Shown: piece by piece, positions 1 to 11,529 of the stretch
Numbering within the stretch: position 1 is the stretch's first letter
Layout: each line of letters starts with the position of its first letter
From: Isoetes taiwanensis
Lineage: Eukaryota > Streptophyta > Lycopodiopsida > Isoetales > Isoetaceae
Assembly: GCA_021234155.1 (NCBI GenBank)
Contig: JAJEKV010000002.1
Span: 12,452,725 to 12,516,724, forward strand
Reading direction: 5' to 3'
Length of the DNA stretch: 64,000 nucleotides
The notes under the pieces: model-generated
Told to the model about the DNA's origin: nothing
Database searches by the model: none
The model's input: the letters and a program-made list of their open reading frames with translations, nothing else
Program-made: the position numbers and the translations under genes

Positions 1-158
1 GATTTCGTATATGATACGCCGAATAAAGTAAATTGTTTCGCTCAAAAACTAAGTTCATCGATATTTTTTGAATCGTTTTCAATTCTCATGAAAATAGGTC
101 ATATCATAATAGTTAAAAAATTTTTTTTTATTCAAATACAATGTTAATTTAGGTTAGG

Positions 159-244
159 TGGGAGAGGCAAGATTCGAACCCACGTAGAATATTCTATTCA
201 GCGGATTTGCAGTCTGTCGCTTTTAACCACTCGGCCGCTCTCCC
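159..244 (-). tRNA. trnY-like: Mitochondrial-type tRNA-Tyr with GCA anticodon (likely NUMT)
   Basis: An 86-nt cloverleaf can be folded. The acceptor stem GGGAGAG/CTCTCCC is perfect, the D-arm is of type II form (GCCGAGTGGTT), and the T-loop is TTCGAAT. The anticodon loop is CTGCAAA and a long variable arm contains GAATA/TATTC. As I remember it, this is the plan of plant mitochondrial trnY(GUA), but the anticodon reads GCA (Cys). The anticodon stem ACAGA/TCCGC has two A-C mismatches. Changing three C to U would give a GUA anticodon and a fully paired stem, which is how an RNA-edited organellar tRNA gene looks. A nuclear copy of mitochondrial DNA is the simplest reading. The T-stem has three G-T pairs, so it may be inactive. 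An automated scan would probably call tRNA-Cys. Confidence 0.75.
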
Positions 245-591
245 GGGAACACCGAACAAGCAAGGACATTGCTTACCTTCTGGTAGCGATCAATGGCGGG
301 CCTATGGTTGAATTGGTTAGCCTGAATACTCTCTTCATTGTGCATTGTTACTAATTGAATTGTTTTTTCGTGAATCTTCATATTGAGATCTTGTGACTGA
401 GCTTTTAGAGAATTTAACATCATTTTATCTAACCGAAAACTGGGCTATCCAGACGAGAACGATTAGCAACTACTACTATCTGATTATGTACAATTCTCAT
501 TCTAGTTTGGTTATTCCGAGATCATTGCCGAGTACACACGCATATCTGGGCCACCGGATACCCATTTTCAAGGATTCTTCGGAGATTCTTC

Positions 592-1180
592 AAATTGAAA
601 AAACACTTATTTGGTGCATTATCACATCGTTCACCAGAAAGTCACCTTTGCATAATATATGACAAGATGGATCAGGTCAAAACACTCACACCAAGAAGTC
701 ATCATCTCGCAAAGTCTATTTGGAGAGGAGATCGCTTGAAGAGCAGCTTGACAGGAGCATTGACACATGGTCATGGTGGATGAGCTTATGGTCATTTCTC
801 TCTTGATCTTTGGAAAGATGACTCAAACTTTCATGTTGGATAACTTTCTAGGATCCTACACTATCTTGAGTTGCTGTACGAAGACAAGTTTGGTGATCTG
901 TGTAGAAGCAGAATTACAGATTGCAAAGTGATGCAAGCTGTAAAAGACACTCAACCACTGCAGCATAAGCTGATGCCTTTATCTTCTAGTGCCAACTTAG
1001 AAGGCTTCAATCCTCTTCCTCGAAATCTCTAATTACAGTTGGATAATGCATCAGGTCAAAATAAAAATAGATATGTGTTCTCCTACCTCTCTTATTTGAC
1101 ATGGCTTAAGGTATTCGATGAGATTCAGGTTGGCTTCATGATGGTTGGGCACACTCATGATGAATTTTCAACTAAAACCC
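592..1180 (+). pseudogene. DUF7869-like transposon protein fragment
   Basis: Scattered in-frame blocks match the DUF7869-type proteins found in many plant and animal repeats. First comes an IIYDKMDQVKT block near 655-690, then GALTHGHGG near 752-780, SLDLWKDDSN near 800-830, LQLDNASGQNKNRYVF at 1035-1082, and a conserved EIQVGFMMVGHTHDEFS block at about 1120-1170. In this family the LQLDN..NKN and GHTH-D/E motifs carry the acidic and His residues of an RNase H-like core. Stops and frame changes separate the blocks, so this is a relic. No terminal repeats were found around it. Family assignment is from memory of the motif pattern. Confidence 0.65.
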
Positions 1181-3140
1181 TGTTAATTTTTGTTGTATTT
1201 GGCCTCTAAAACATGCTAAAAGCAATCTAATAATATTAAGCTATGCTTCATGAACTTGTTTGGGTTTGAATCCCAAAGGGTTTTTTGATCTTGGATAGGC
1301 TTAAACTAAATAAAAAGGAACAATAAAATATAAATGAAAATGTATGCCATGTGTGGATATTTGATTGGATAGAAGACATTAGAAACAACACACCTTGTTA
1401 TTTTTCCTATATATCATAATATGGACTCTTAGCTTAGCTAACAATGTAATGGCTTATCCTCCAAATCCCCATGTACACAGTGGCTTTTCTCAGATTCCGA
1501 ATAGTAGGTAAACAATGCCTTAGGCAATTAACAGATAAATGCAATGACTTGGCTTAAATTATATTATTGAACTTCACACGGTTTTCGTTTTTAAATCAAT
1601 TTCTATTCTATAGCTCCAACAATCAAATATTCCCTTTGATTCAACCTTGTAAGTAAAAAGAGTTAATCGACTAAATTTATCTAAAGCATTATTGATCCCC
1701 AAGCTAATATCTTACTTTATCTCAATCTCAAGCTGAACACCTTAACTTATTAAGCTTCCTATAGGATACATGCATCTTAAAAATATTTGTGTAAGTGTAC
1801 AAGTTACATATCTCTGTACGCTCCCAACTATAATCATAGGTTGAGAGTTTCAATTTAGTTTCAACATACCCAGTAACTTTGCCTTGAAAAGATGGATAGA
1901 TATTGCTTGCTAGTTTAGTTCCTTCATCAGTAACAACCCTTTCTATAGGAACACAAGTAACAACCCTTTCTATAGGGACACAGATGCACCATGTTTGGTG
2001 TCTTCCACTTTGTAAGATGTTTAACTTCTTGATTTCACCTTGTTCAACAATTTTTCCAACTCTTCTAATCCATAAACCTCCTCAAGCTCCTGAAAAGACA
2101 TTACATTTACTACTTATAACATAAAATTACTCACTTGGAATTAGACGCAAAAATCCAATAGAGTTAAAATAGAAATCTAGAAGTATGATGCACAATATTT
2201 GGTTAGCATTGTTGTTTATCTTTTTCTTTACTATATGGTGACACCATCGATGTTGAGAAGCCATCCATGCAAATTTTGAATATATGATCTAAATGATCGC
2301 ATTTGGAAAATAATGACAAATAATAGCACTATCATTCAGGCTTGAGGACACTATCATATTTATCAATTAGTTTGAGGACACTATTATGTCTTATTTCTAC
2401 ATGCAATTGCTTTAGCATACCTTTGCTCCAAAGAGAATGCCAAAAGGAACACCATTGAAGAGGTTGGCATGATGTGCCTAAGTCGTACCACAGAGAAAGG
2501 TGACTAGATTGAACTTTGAAATGAAAATGCAAGGCAAAATATTAGTCATACCTGGTGGGCAGCCCGAACCTTCTGAAAGAAGGGTACATTTGCAATTGGG
2601 CCAACAGGAAAACGCCCGTGTAAAACACCATCATGGACAAACATATATGTGATTCCACATATAGTAATGCCCAAACCCTGCGAGGTGAAATAGTCAAGTA
2701 ACTTGCAAACCAAAATGGTTACATGCTAGAGGAGTTGAGGCCAAACCACTGCAAAGCAGAGTCCAGAGATGAGCCCTTTGTGAAGAATGCCAAATGTCAT
2801 AAGAATAATTGCAGGGGTGGCATTCATAATATAAAAGACATCATTAAGTTCTAGAAGCCCTTTCCGGGGACGATGGTGGGACTGCACAATGAAGCAACTA
2901 TTTATAGGATGAAAAAAAAAAAACTTCAGGATACGTAGATGGATACTTAGCTAAGCAAATGGCTATGCAGAGTGTGTTGTATGTTCACCTCATGTATACC
3001 CCAAAATGATCCATGCCAAAGATTTTGGTGCACCCATCCAGCCCATAACTCCGTAGCCACCTGAAATAAGTCCCAAAGTCACCATCTTGCCTTAGTTGCA
3101 AAACAACTAAACTACTTAAAAATTCTACTTAAAAAATTAA
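1181..3140. other. No gene recognised; AT-rich, small tandem duplication
   Basis: I see no coding block that resembles a known family. At about 1927-1981 a 28-bp unit with the core GTAACAACCCTTTCTATAGG is duplicated in tandem. The open frames here are short and lack splice-bounded conservation. Confidence 0.5.
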
Positions 3141-3203
3141 GGTTACAAGAAACTTATCGCGGCGGCCAAGGCCGCCGCGAACGTTTCTCTTCCCCAACTC
3201 GTC
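3141..3203 (+). repeat. Left inverted end with CACTA-like terminus and GC hairpin
   Basis: The sequence starts near GGTTACAAGAAAC, continues into a perfect GC-rich palindrome (CGCGGCGGCC AA GGCCGCCGCG) and then AACGTTTCTCTTCCCC. The same order occurs in reverse complement at 16615-16678, with close similarity over about 60 bp. The outermost four bases are GGTT here, against CACT at the partner end, so this end has mutated or lost its terminus. Confidence 0.7.
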
Positions 3204-6009
3204 TATACATGCCTTGTCAAAGAAATAAACTCTTGCAAATAGCATGTTACTTGCTATCTAAATTGTTTCAAATATTGCCTAAAATGCTTTTACTTGCACT
3301 GGTTCATGGAAACATACTATATTTTGCTCTCCACTTAGAGCTTGTGAAAGATAAAGTTGCATATCATGAATGTGGTGATGTCCAAGGCTAGAAACTTTAT
3401 AGAATAACTGGATGGCATCACCCCATGGCCATAGAACAAATGCCTTAAACTGTGGCCATAAAGTACATGCCTCAAACTAATGCATGTGACCTAGCATATA
3501 TATAAAAAATTTGATTATCATTTCCCATTTGACTTGTATCATTTCCCATTTGACTTATTCAAACGCAAACTAGATTTGAAACATAGGTTGTGTCCGATAG
3601 AAATGAGCAACACTAAGAGACTAATGTGGTGGATGGTTTAACCTAACTTAGGATGTACATTCCATCATTATTGCATAACAATGCACATAACGGGAAGCAA
3701 TCAACATAATAGAGATTAGAGAACTAGCTATATGATGCAAGTCGTGGCAATTACAAAATGCCGCAATAAAGATTATCACATGAAATGCACAAATGTTGCC
3801 ACCTTGTAAGTTAACCTATGACCTTAACTTTTCTTTAAACATTTGAATTGACAACACAATTTTCAAGATAAACATCCGCCATCATCTTCAACGTGAGAAA
3901 ATACTTGAAGGAGCGAAGCATGTTAAGGCTAGAAATGGTTTTATAGAGCAAGAGTTTTAACGAGACAAATTTCTGACTGCTTTGTATCTTACCAGCCGCT
4001 TTCTATCTTACCAAATGCGTACAACCTACCATCATTTGCACTAGCAAAGAACCTCAAGATCAAAGTGCGAAATTGTAGCAAAAGTCAAGCTCACGGTTAT
4101 TTAATTGTCTGGAAACATAATACGGGCATAACATATATACATTAATAAAAGCTAGAACATAAAGGGAAACAAAAAGAGAGGACAATAGTTCAAGATTGCG
4201 GGCATAAAAAAGTGAAATTTTTGTCGACGTCTTCTTACCCGACTTAAGAATCATGTTTTCAAAATAATGAGATCCCTTTCAACAAAGAGAAAATTGCATG
4301 TCTTTAGAAGAGAGAGCTCCACCCATTTTCCATTTGAAATTTGCCCGGACAAACATTTTAAAAACTAAAGAGGAACTTGCCTCCCGTGATCGTGAGTACT
4401 CACAAATCCCACAAAAATCTTCTATTACAAATCTCCTTTGTGTTCAAGAACTTAGTTGCCTCAAGCAAAAGAAATTTCGGCCTTGCCAAGCCACCTTCTT
4501 AAGAAATTTTAAGCTCGGAGCATTTATTCCCTAAGATCTAAAACAAAGACTACACATCAATTGAAGCTTGCAGGCCTTTCTATTTGCAACTTACCCCGGC
4601 ATGTGATCATCGGGCTAAATGCCACGCTCTAAACAGTAAAGCACAAGGGAAGGCATGTGATCATCTGCCTAAATGCTGCAGACCAAGCCCCCGTTTTGGG
4701 GTCTACAAATCAGTTCCATGGGCCTTACAAATCATGGCACACAAGCCCCAGTTTGTGGGCAAAATTTCAAACCCTCATGTGTTGAACTGGAGTTTGAAAA
4801 AACCCACAACAAAAAGATCCAAAGCACAACAGTTTTGGGCTTACCATTTTCTCCGTCAGCATGATCAAATCTGGCAAAGCTGTGTATAGCAGAAGCAATG
4901 TCCTTGATATAGATCTCAAATCCAGATCCCCTGCAAGAGTGCAATGTTTTAAATCAAAACGAGAAGCAGAAGAGTCCCTTAGCATTGCTTATCAGCGGCC
5001 ATAACCAGAGCTTTAATTTACGTAAAAAAAATAGAAGGGTTTGGTTCCAGTTGACAACGAACACGAGTCCGAAGGAGAAAGCTTTGCTCGAGCCCAAAGC
5101 GTAAGAATCCGGTGTAATTTTCCGGCTCCTCTATCTTGAAACCCTCAGAGTCGATTTACTTAGAAAAATAGCCGATTTAAAAAAGAGAGGGAAGCTTGCA
5201 TCTCATTTCTCCTCTACAGCAACAAATGCAGGGGAAGAGAAGAAACAATGCATGCGGATTAGGGCTTGCCTACTCGACACAAAATGCATTTATTTGCCTC
5301 ACAAAATTCGTCCACCTTGGGATGCTAATGGGACCAGTTCTCGAGTCACTTAGGAAATGAGACTAGAATTAGCGAAACAAAAATCCATCCATTGGGTAAA
5401 CTTGGGGCCTGTTGGGAAAATTTGGCATGCTTTCTCTTGCTTGTAATTTGCCCCATTTTCGAGAGCTGCCGCAGGATAATATGCAAATGGCGGGGCTTTT
5501 TTCTCAAGCTCAAATCACTGGTCCTCAACATCGGCTGACCCGGATGCGAGGCTTGCTTCATATATTTCCCGAAGCCCTCGTCCGAAACTGGGCCGGAAGC
5601 AATGGCCGGATTGCAGAGCAATGGCCCTTTTTGCCTCTAGATTTGACACATCTTCGACGCTGCTTCTATGCCTAATGAAGTGTAAATGAAGCAAAGAAGA
5701 CCACCACGAAGAACCCTTGTTTCTTGATTCTTTTCCTCTTGTTCTGCTCCAAATCCGGCGATTCTAAGCTCCGTTCTCTATTTTTTGTGCGAATCGGATG
5801 ATGCATGGAAGAATTTCCATGTGGGCGATGGAGATTTTCTTTCTTTTGGTTTCCTACCCAAAAATCCCACATCGCTGGTTTCGATTCTTACCGTTATGGG
5901 CGCTGAAAAGGCTACATATCAAGAAAACGTGCAGGAAATGCTATATACCAATATAGAACGTGCCAACAATATTATCCAAGAATGCAAAATTAGGAAAATG
6001 TTCCCCGAA
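3204..6009. other. No gene recognised
   Basis: Unassigned sequence. The missing C-terminal exons of the beta-carotene hydroxylase should lie on the minus strand between about 6000 and 4500. I looked for its later histidine boxes (HDGLVH, HQLHH) and did not find them. A 22-bp tandem duplication (ATCATTTCCCATTTGACTT) sits near 3518-3556. Confidence 0.45.
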
Positions 6010-6798
6010 AAAATTTTTTGACAATTGGCACACATGCAATGGAGCATCATGGAATCTTTGAGGAATAGAATCAAAGTGAATGACTTATATATGGTTTGAT
6101 GGCCTACAAACGATTTTATAAACTGCATTAACCAGTGACATGTCATTCAAAACTTACTGCAGCTCCTACTGCTAGGAAAAATGTGCCAAATATCTCTACC
6201 CATGGTAATTCTGAGTTTTCCTGCATTCAGATATCAATTACAAAGATAGTGTTCAGAAATAACGACTCACAACACAAGAATACATTTCAAACTGCTTAAT
6301 AGATTATTTAGGAACTCTGCTTCAGTTCCAGTCACATCCAGTTCGTTTTCTTATCTATAAGAAGAAATCATTAACTCTTCTAATGAGAAGACAGCTTAAA
6401 AATGGAGTGATAAATTTGAAAGAGGAACAGACCTGCATTTGCCATATGAACCTTAAATAAACAGCATAAGCCGCCCCAGCAGCCAATGTGGCTATAGCAA
6501 GTGTAGGAGCCACAGCAGCAAAGAGATATTTATATCCAGTTTCAGCTCTATCGTTTGTCAAATCTGCTGCTAAATCTGTGAAAATCTGAACTGATGCTTC
6601 ATCAGATTCAGATTTTGCGCCTGCATTGTGGACCTGTTCTTTTTGAAACAGAGCCATGGAAATTGGCATAATCTTTCTGATATATCTGTTACTTCTCTTA
6701 TTCAATCCAAGAGAAGAATTATGCAGGTGTCTGTGAGTCGAACTCATGTTGGGTCCCCATATGCAAGTGATGAGTTTTGCAGTGAGAAATTGTTCCAT
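6010..6798 (-). pseudogene. BCH: Beta-carotene hydroxylase (BCH), 5' exons, decayed
   Basis: BCH is a plastid non-haem di-iron enzyme that hydroxylates the beta-rings of carotenoids to give zeaxanthin. Exon 1 (6798-6433, 122 codons) has a Ser/Arg/His-rich transit-like N-terminus, then YKYLFAAVAPTLAIATLAAG as the first membrane segment and YLRFIWQMQ, the counterpart of the family's YYRFSWQME. A donor follows after CAG. Exon 2 (6220-6158, 21 codons) reads ENSELPWVEIFGTFFL then AVGAA, matching the family's EMFGTFALSVGAA. It has acceptor TGCAG and donor GTAAGT and joins in phase 0. Exon 3 is only doubtfully visible (about 6122-6010, GHQTIYKSF where HRALWHASL is expected), with a lost His and a frame change. 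Later exons were not found. VDE lies head-to-head 1,051 bp away. Confidence 0.8.
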
Positions 6799-7849
6799 TG
6801 TTGTAAACCCAGCTGCGACTTTGCTTTACTAAAGCAATACAAAAGTAAAGAAAGGAATCAAGATCAAGCGCCGTACAAGACAGAGGCTAAACCTAAAATA
6901 CAGAGACAGAAGCGCCGTAAAGACTGTACCTCAACCTAGGAAAATCAAAATGGTTCGTTTGCACGCGTCCAGCTTTAAGAGATTTCCGCCCAAACATTTA
7001 TACACTCTTCTCCACAACGAGATGTGGTCACAAGTTGCGTGGCAATTTTTGGACCATGTCTTGCAATACAAAAGTGACACAAGGCTGACACAAGCGACAC
7101 AATACATCTTAAAATCCTTTGGAATTTTAAAGACTGTCACTGTTAAGACCTAGAAAAATCACAATAGCGCGTTTGCAGACGTGCCCAGCTTCATCACCCT
7201 ACCAGAGCCACCTTCATAAGAACAAAGTCTTCCAAATTTAAGAGGTATGTCTCAATCAAACCTCTTAACAAAGAGGCATGTCTCAATCATAGGGATATGC
7301 CGCTTAGACAAATGTCCAGGTGCAGGTGCATGGCCAAAACAATTTTCCACGCTACACTTATACAGTCTTCTCCACGTCTCATCTCTCAGGTACAAAATAT
7401 TCAATGTGAGATGTAGTGATAGTGATTTTGGTTCAGAAATCGCCAGGCAGTTTGTGAAGTTAAGGTATGACTCTGTGTGTCCTTGGGTCACTTTTGCATC
7501 TACATGTTTTGTTAATTGATACTTTTGTGGTTGTTTTTGTTTTTGTTTTTGTTTTTGTTTTTGTTTTTGTTTTTGTTTTTGTTTTTGTTTTGCGACTGCC
7601 AACGAAGAAGATATTTGTGTGACATATAGGATAGTAATTCGGCCATGTGATTTTGCAAGACATGGTTCAAAAATCGTCAGACAACTTGTTGAGTTACAGG
7701 TAGAACTTTGTCTTGTATGCTTGAGTCGCTTTTGGGCGTCTACATATGTTTTTGTATTGCTGGTGGATCTAAGGGTCTATATATATTGATACCTATATGC
7801 AAAATAATGTTACGTTCTTCTAGTGAAGGCATTGTATGAAAATCAAAAG
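6799..7849. promoter_or_regulatory. Shared BCH/VDE upstream region with duplicated modules
   Basis: This is the 1,051-bp interval between the divergent BCH and VDE start codons. It holds near-repeats of one module: TTATACACTCTTCTCCAC near 6998 and TTATACAGTCTTCTCCAC near 7349, and a second motif pair, ACCTAGGAAAATCA near 6935 and ACCTAGAAAAATCA near 7148. GAGG(T/C)ATGTCTCAATCA is tandemly duplicated near 7241-7290. The module is TATA-like and followed by CCAC, but nothing proves promoter activity. A bidirectional or duplicated promoter is an inference from position. Confidence 0.3.
7531..7592 (+). repeat. (GTTTTT)n microsatellite
   Basis: About ten uninterrupted copies of a TTGTTT-type hexamer lie in the BCH-VDE intergenic region. 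They create artificial Lys/Gln/Thr-repeat frames on the minus strand. Confidence 0.95.
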
Positions 7850-9824
7850 ATGAATATCATGCCTTGCATATCTCTTGTAAGTGTTTCTTGCGTAGCCACA
7901 GTTAAGAATGGAAAAGCTAGTGTACCACACCAGGCCAAAAAGCAGATGCCAATGTTGTCTAAGTCCATCGACACACTACTTGGAGCTTCTCCCCAACACA
8001 AATGGATGTCCTTTAATGGATGCAAATCATGGAACACGGTAGATTTCAAGCGCATTCCAAATGCATGGTTTAATCTTCATGCAGTTGGCATCGTTGTTGG
8101 GACTTGCATATTGTTTCCTTCCTCAAAGCATATTCTATCGACTTTCTTAAGACATGGACATGCCTTATTGGGAGTGCAGGTATAGCTTCATGCCATTGCG
8201 TTATTGGCCTTATTTATTGTATGTTAACTTTATTATCATACTTCAGGTCAGAGCTTGCCCGATGTGTCGCAGACCCTCATGTGCCTCAAATCTTGCATGC
8301 CTTGAAACTTGTAGTGGCTCTAATGAGATAGAATGTCAGGTATACCATTTTTTTTCAAAGGAAATAATAATTAAAGTGTGCATTTGTATAAAAGCATCAA
8401 TATCAAGTGTCAAAGTAGAATATATGTGGAATGCATCTTGAGGGACTCCATTTTACCTCGAATGGAGAATCTAAGATCATATATTACATGTTTTTATGCC
8501 CAAGACTCCCTTAATTCTGTAGGTTTTAGTGGTGGTGACCCAAATGAGTGAGTATGACGTAAATGTAAAAGATTCTTTTTGTTTTTCTATCATTTTATAA
8601 AGCATGGGACAATTTGTTGCATGATAGGACATATGCATTACACTTTCGTACCATTGCAAGTACTAAATGTTTTCTTTTTTATGATAGTTAAAGTGTGGAG
8701 ACTTGTTTCAAAATAGTGTGGTGGACCAATTTAATGATTGTGTCATTTCAAGGAAGCAATGTGTTGCTCAGAAACCTGATGATGGACGATTTCATGTCCC
8801 ACCTCCATGTGCTCTTGTACATAATTTTAAAACAACTGATTTCACAGGGAAATGGTTTATTAGTAGTGGACTTAATCCTTCTTTTTGATCTATATGATTG
8901 TCAAGTTCATGAGCTTTTTGCTACGCTGTAGGAAAACTCCAAGCAAATCTCACTGGAGAGTCAATACACACCGATGGTGGCTTTATCACAAGAAAGGCTA
9001 TGCGAACCTTGTACAAGATACAAAGGATCCGCAATACTTCACAACCATGACAATGAACTTCTACACTACAAAGAAGACTGGTTTATTTCTCTCTCCCTCC
9101 TCCTATTCATTTCTTCGACATATACAAGAATGTTAGATTCCAATTGCTTTGATAATGTTTAAACGTTATCTTTAGGATACACATTCTCGAGCTAATCAAG
9201 TTACTTATATTATGCTACTAGTTCTTAGCATGATGCAATGGTATCAAGAATTATACCATTTATCATAATTCTTTGGAGTATCATTTGCAATGCTATAGAT
9301 AACGCTAGGTACATGTACATTTCCAAACAAATAGCACATGCCCACATGAAAGATCAATGTTATCTTAAATTTTGTTTAGCATAAAATGTGTGCTTTGTGT
9401 GTATATGTGTTCCATTAACATCCACTATGATATGTCATACATGCATTTTCATGTCGTGCTTTTTATAGCTTAAGAAATGGACTAACGTGTGTTGATTTTT
9501 TTTTTAAGGTATATCTTATCTTCCAAAATTGAGGATCAAGCGGATGACTACATTCTTATTTACTATAAAGGATCAATGATGCATGGGATGGTTACGAGGA
9601 GCAATTATATACACTCGTAGTACAACCTTACCTTCTAGTATAGTTCCGGCTTTGGAAGTTTGCCATGTACAACATGTTGGTCTAAATTTTGAAGATTTTA
9701 AGGTGACGAACAACACTTGTAAACCAATGCCTCCCTTGCTCGCAAGACTAGAGAAAAGATGCAAGAAGGAGAGCAATCCATTGTGAAAAAAGCTAAAGAA
9801 TTTGTAAGACAAGTACAAGAAAAA
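7850..9824 (+). pseudogene. VDE: Violaxanthin de-epoxidase (VDE), frameshifted, 3' end missing
   Basis: VDE is the thylakoid-lumen lipocalin enzyme that converts violaxanthin to zeaxanthin in the xanthophyll cycle. Exon 1 (7850-8179) has a transit-like N-terminus, then, after a frame change, IDFLKTWTCLIG (family: ALKTCTCLLKEC). Exon 2 (about 8252-8339) carries ELARCVADP then CASNLACLETC. Exon 3 (8688-9080) holds [17 protein letters not shown], the lipocalin start [24 protein letters not shown] and HNHDNELLHYKEDW. Exon 4 (9509-9824) has YILSSKIEDQADDYI, YTRSTTLPSSIVP, TNNTC and a Lys/Glu-rich tail, and ends at donor GTAAGT. The W codon splits correctly across exons 3 and 4. At least eight single-base frame changes occur, mostly lost bases in short homopolymers. 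Two cysteines of the first Cys cluster are also substituted (W, and SA for EC). The terminal exon was not found. Confidence 0.88.
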
Positions 9825-11529
9825 GTAAGTATAGATAACATTCTGCAAGTCTTGAGGGATATCCAATTGTAACAGTTCCTCCCATAGTTCGTCTCTAGGG
9901 ACTATGTCAAAAGCTATTACAAAAAATCAACAAAGCAACAATTTATTATGAGTGTCTTCTATGAAGGATGCGTAATTAAGTTGAAATTATGATCAATGAT
10001 GGAGTGCTAAGGTTTGATACCCAAGCCGCCTGAGTCCTTCGTCTCTATAAAAATCAATGTTGAAAATTCTAACATCAAAAGCACTTGTCCGATTTTGGAT
10101 CTATGCCCCTACTGCTATGGTCTTGGTTAATTAAACAATACTACGATCTTGCTTCTCCTTCAGCCTCTCAAAATAACTTGAGCTTTGCCATTTCTTCCTA
10201 CACTGCAACTGTCCTAGATAAACAAGATATATTCATTCCTCTGGAGTTAAAACAACTATTTATCTTGGATTTGAAAATAAGAAGAATAAGTGAGGGTTTA
10301 TCTGATCATATTCAAGCAAAGGTAGAGAACCAAACTTTTTGAATGACTATTAAATAATTATCTTTTTAAAGATCAATACAAGCGAGCATTAACAAGTCTC
10401 ATTTACTATTACCATTTCATAGTCCTTTATTCCGTGGACATAAAAATTCATCTCATTTCATCTTTCTTTTTTATGTGTGTAGTCAGACGCCTTTTAGGAT
10501 CAACACAAATCGCTTAATCAAATCTAAAAATGGGAAATTGCATAAGATCTCGAAGCATGTCATGGCAAGCGTATAGAGTTTGCATTAAAAAATGGTTGTT
10601 AGTTCGCTATATTTGAAATGGATGTAGAAAGCGGCAAAATCAGACCGGAATCAATAAGGAAGTATATAACATAAGATAAATGGTGCTATGCCTTAGTTAT
10701 TGGAACATGAGTTGTATCTATAAGGGAATGCAAAGATAGAATCCGATTAGGCGATTACAGATTGTGCAAACTATAGACATGCTTTATGTATGGCTGACTG
10801 TTGGATTTCTTTTAGTTAAGTGATTCGTCCTATGGGATGAAGTAGAGTGAAGAAGGAATAGATCGGTGAGTGGAGTAAGGGGTATTCGATTTGCCAGTGG
10901 CTGCAATTTGAGATCATAGAGAGGTTTAAAACTTGAAATGGATGTAAAGAAATGCAAAATCAAATCGAGGAATCAATGAGGGAGCATATCAGAGTTGCAT
11001 GCAAAGCTTTGTACTCATATTCACTCGAATTATGTAAAAGCTACGAGAATTTATTTAGAAAAGGACATATTCACGAAGTTTTAAGTGTCTAAAAACCTAT
11101 GCCTAAAAGCCTATATTTTCAACGTTCAGCCTGCAGGCTAAAAAAATAGTCGAGTTTAGCTGCATAGTGTGGAGCCTATGTGGATGTTATCTAAGGTAAT
11201 GATATTATTATAGCTTTATTTTAATAGAGGCTGGTGTATTAGTAGTTTCTGTGATTAATTATTGTATAATGTATTTATGCGGAACAATGTTTTGTTATTA
11301 TGACTAATTGCTTTATCATTTAAACCTATGCATATGCCCTAAGCGTAGACATTTGATTTAATAGAATGTTAATGTTGGCTGAAAGGTATGTGGAGCAATT
11401 AAGAAAAGACAGATGAAGCAAATTTTGAGAATTAGCCTTTAATGTGGTGAAACCGACTGTTTGTGACGATGGGTAGACGAAAGATGGAATGAATGAGTGT
11501 TGAGGAGAGAGAAAAAAAAGATAGACTAA
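9825..11529. other. No gene recognised; imperfect direct repeat
   Basis: No VDE 3' exon is visible. A motif of about 60 bp with the core TGAAATGGATGTA (10615-10680) recurs at about 10933-11000, suggesting a degenerate direct repeat of about 320 bp. Confidence 0.4.

Noticed and set aside
5412-5900. Search for BCH C-terminal exons on the minus strand
   Set aside because: No HDGLVH or HQLHH histidine boxes could be read in any frame, so no exon is called.
7252-7663. Minus-strand frames with long Lys-Gln and Lys-Thr repeats
   Set aside because: They come from reading the (GTTTTT)n microsatellite.
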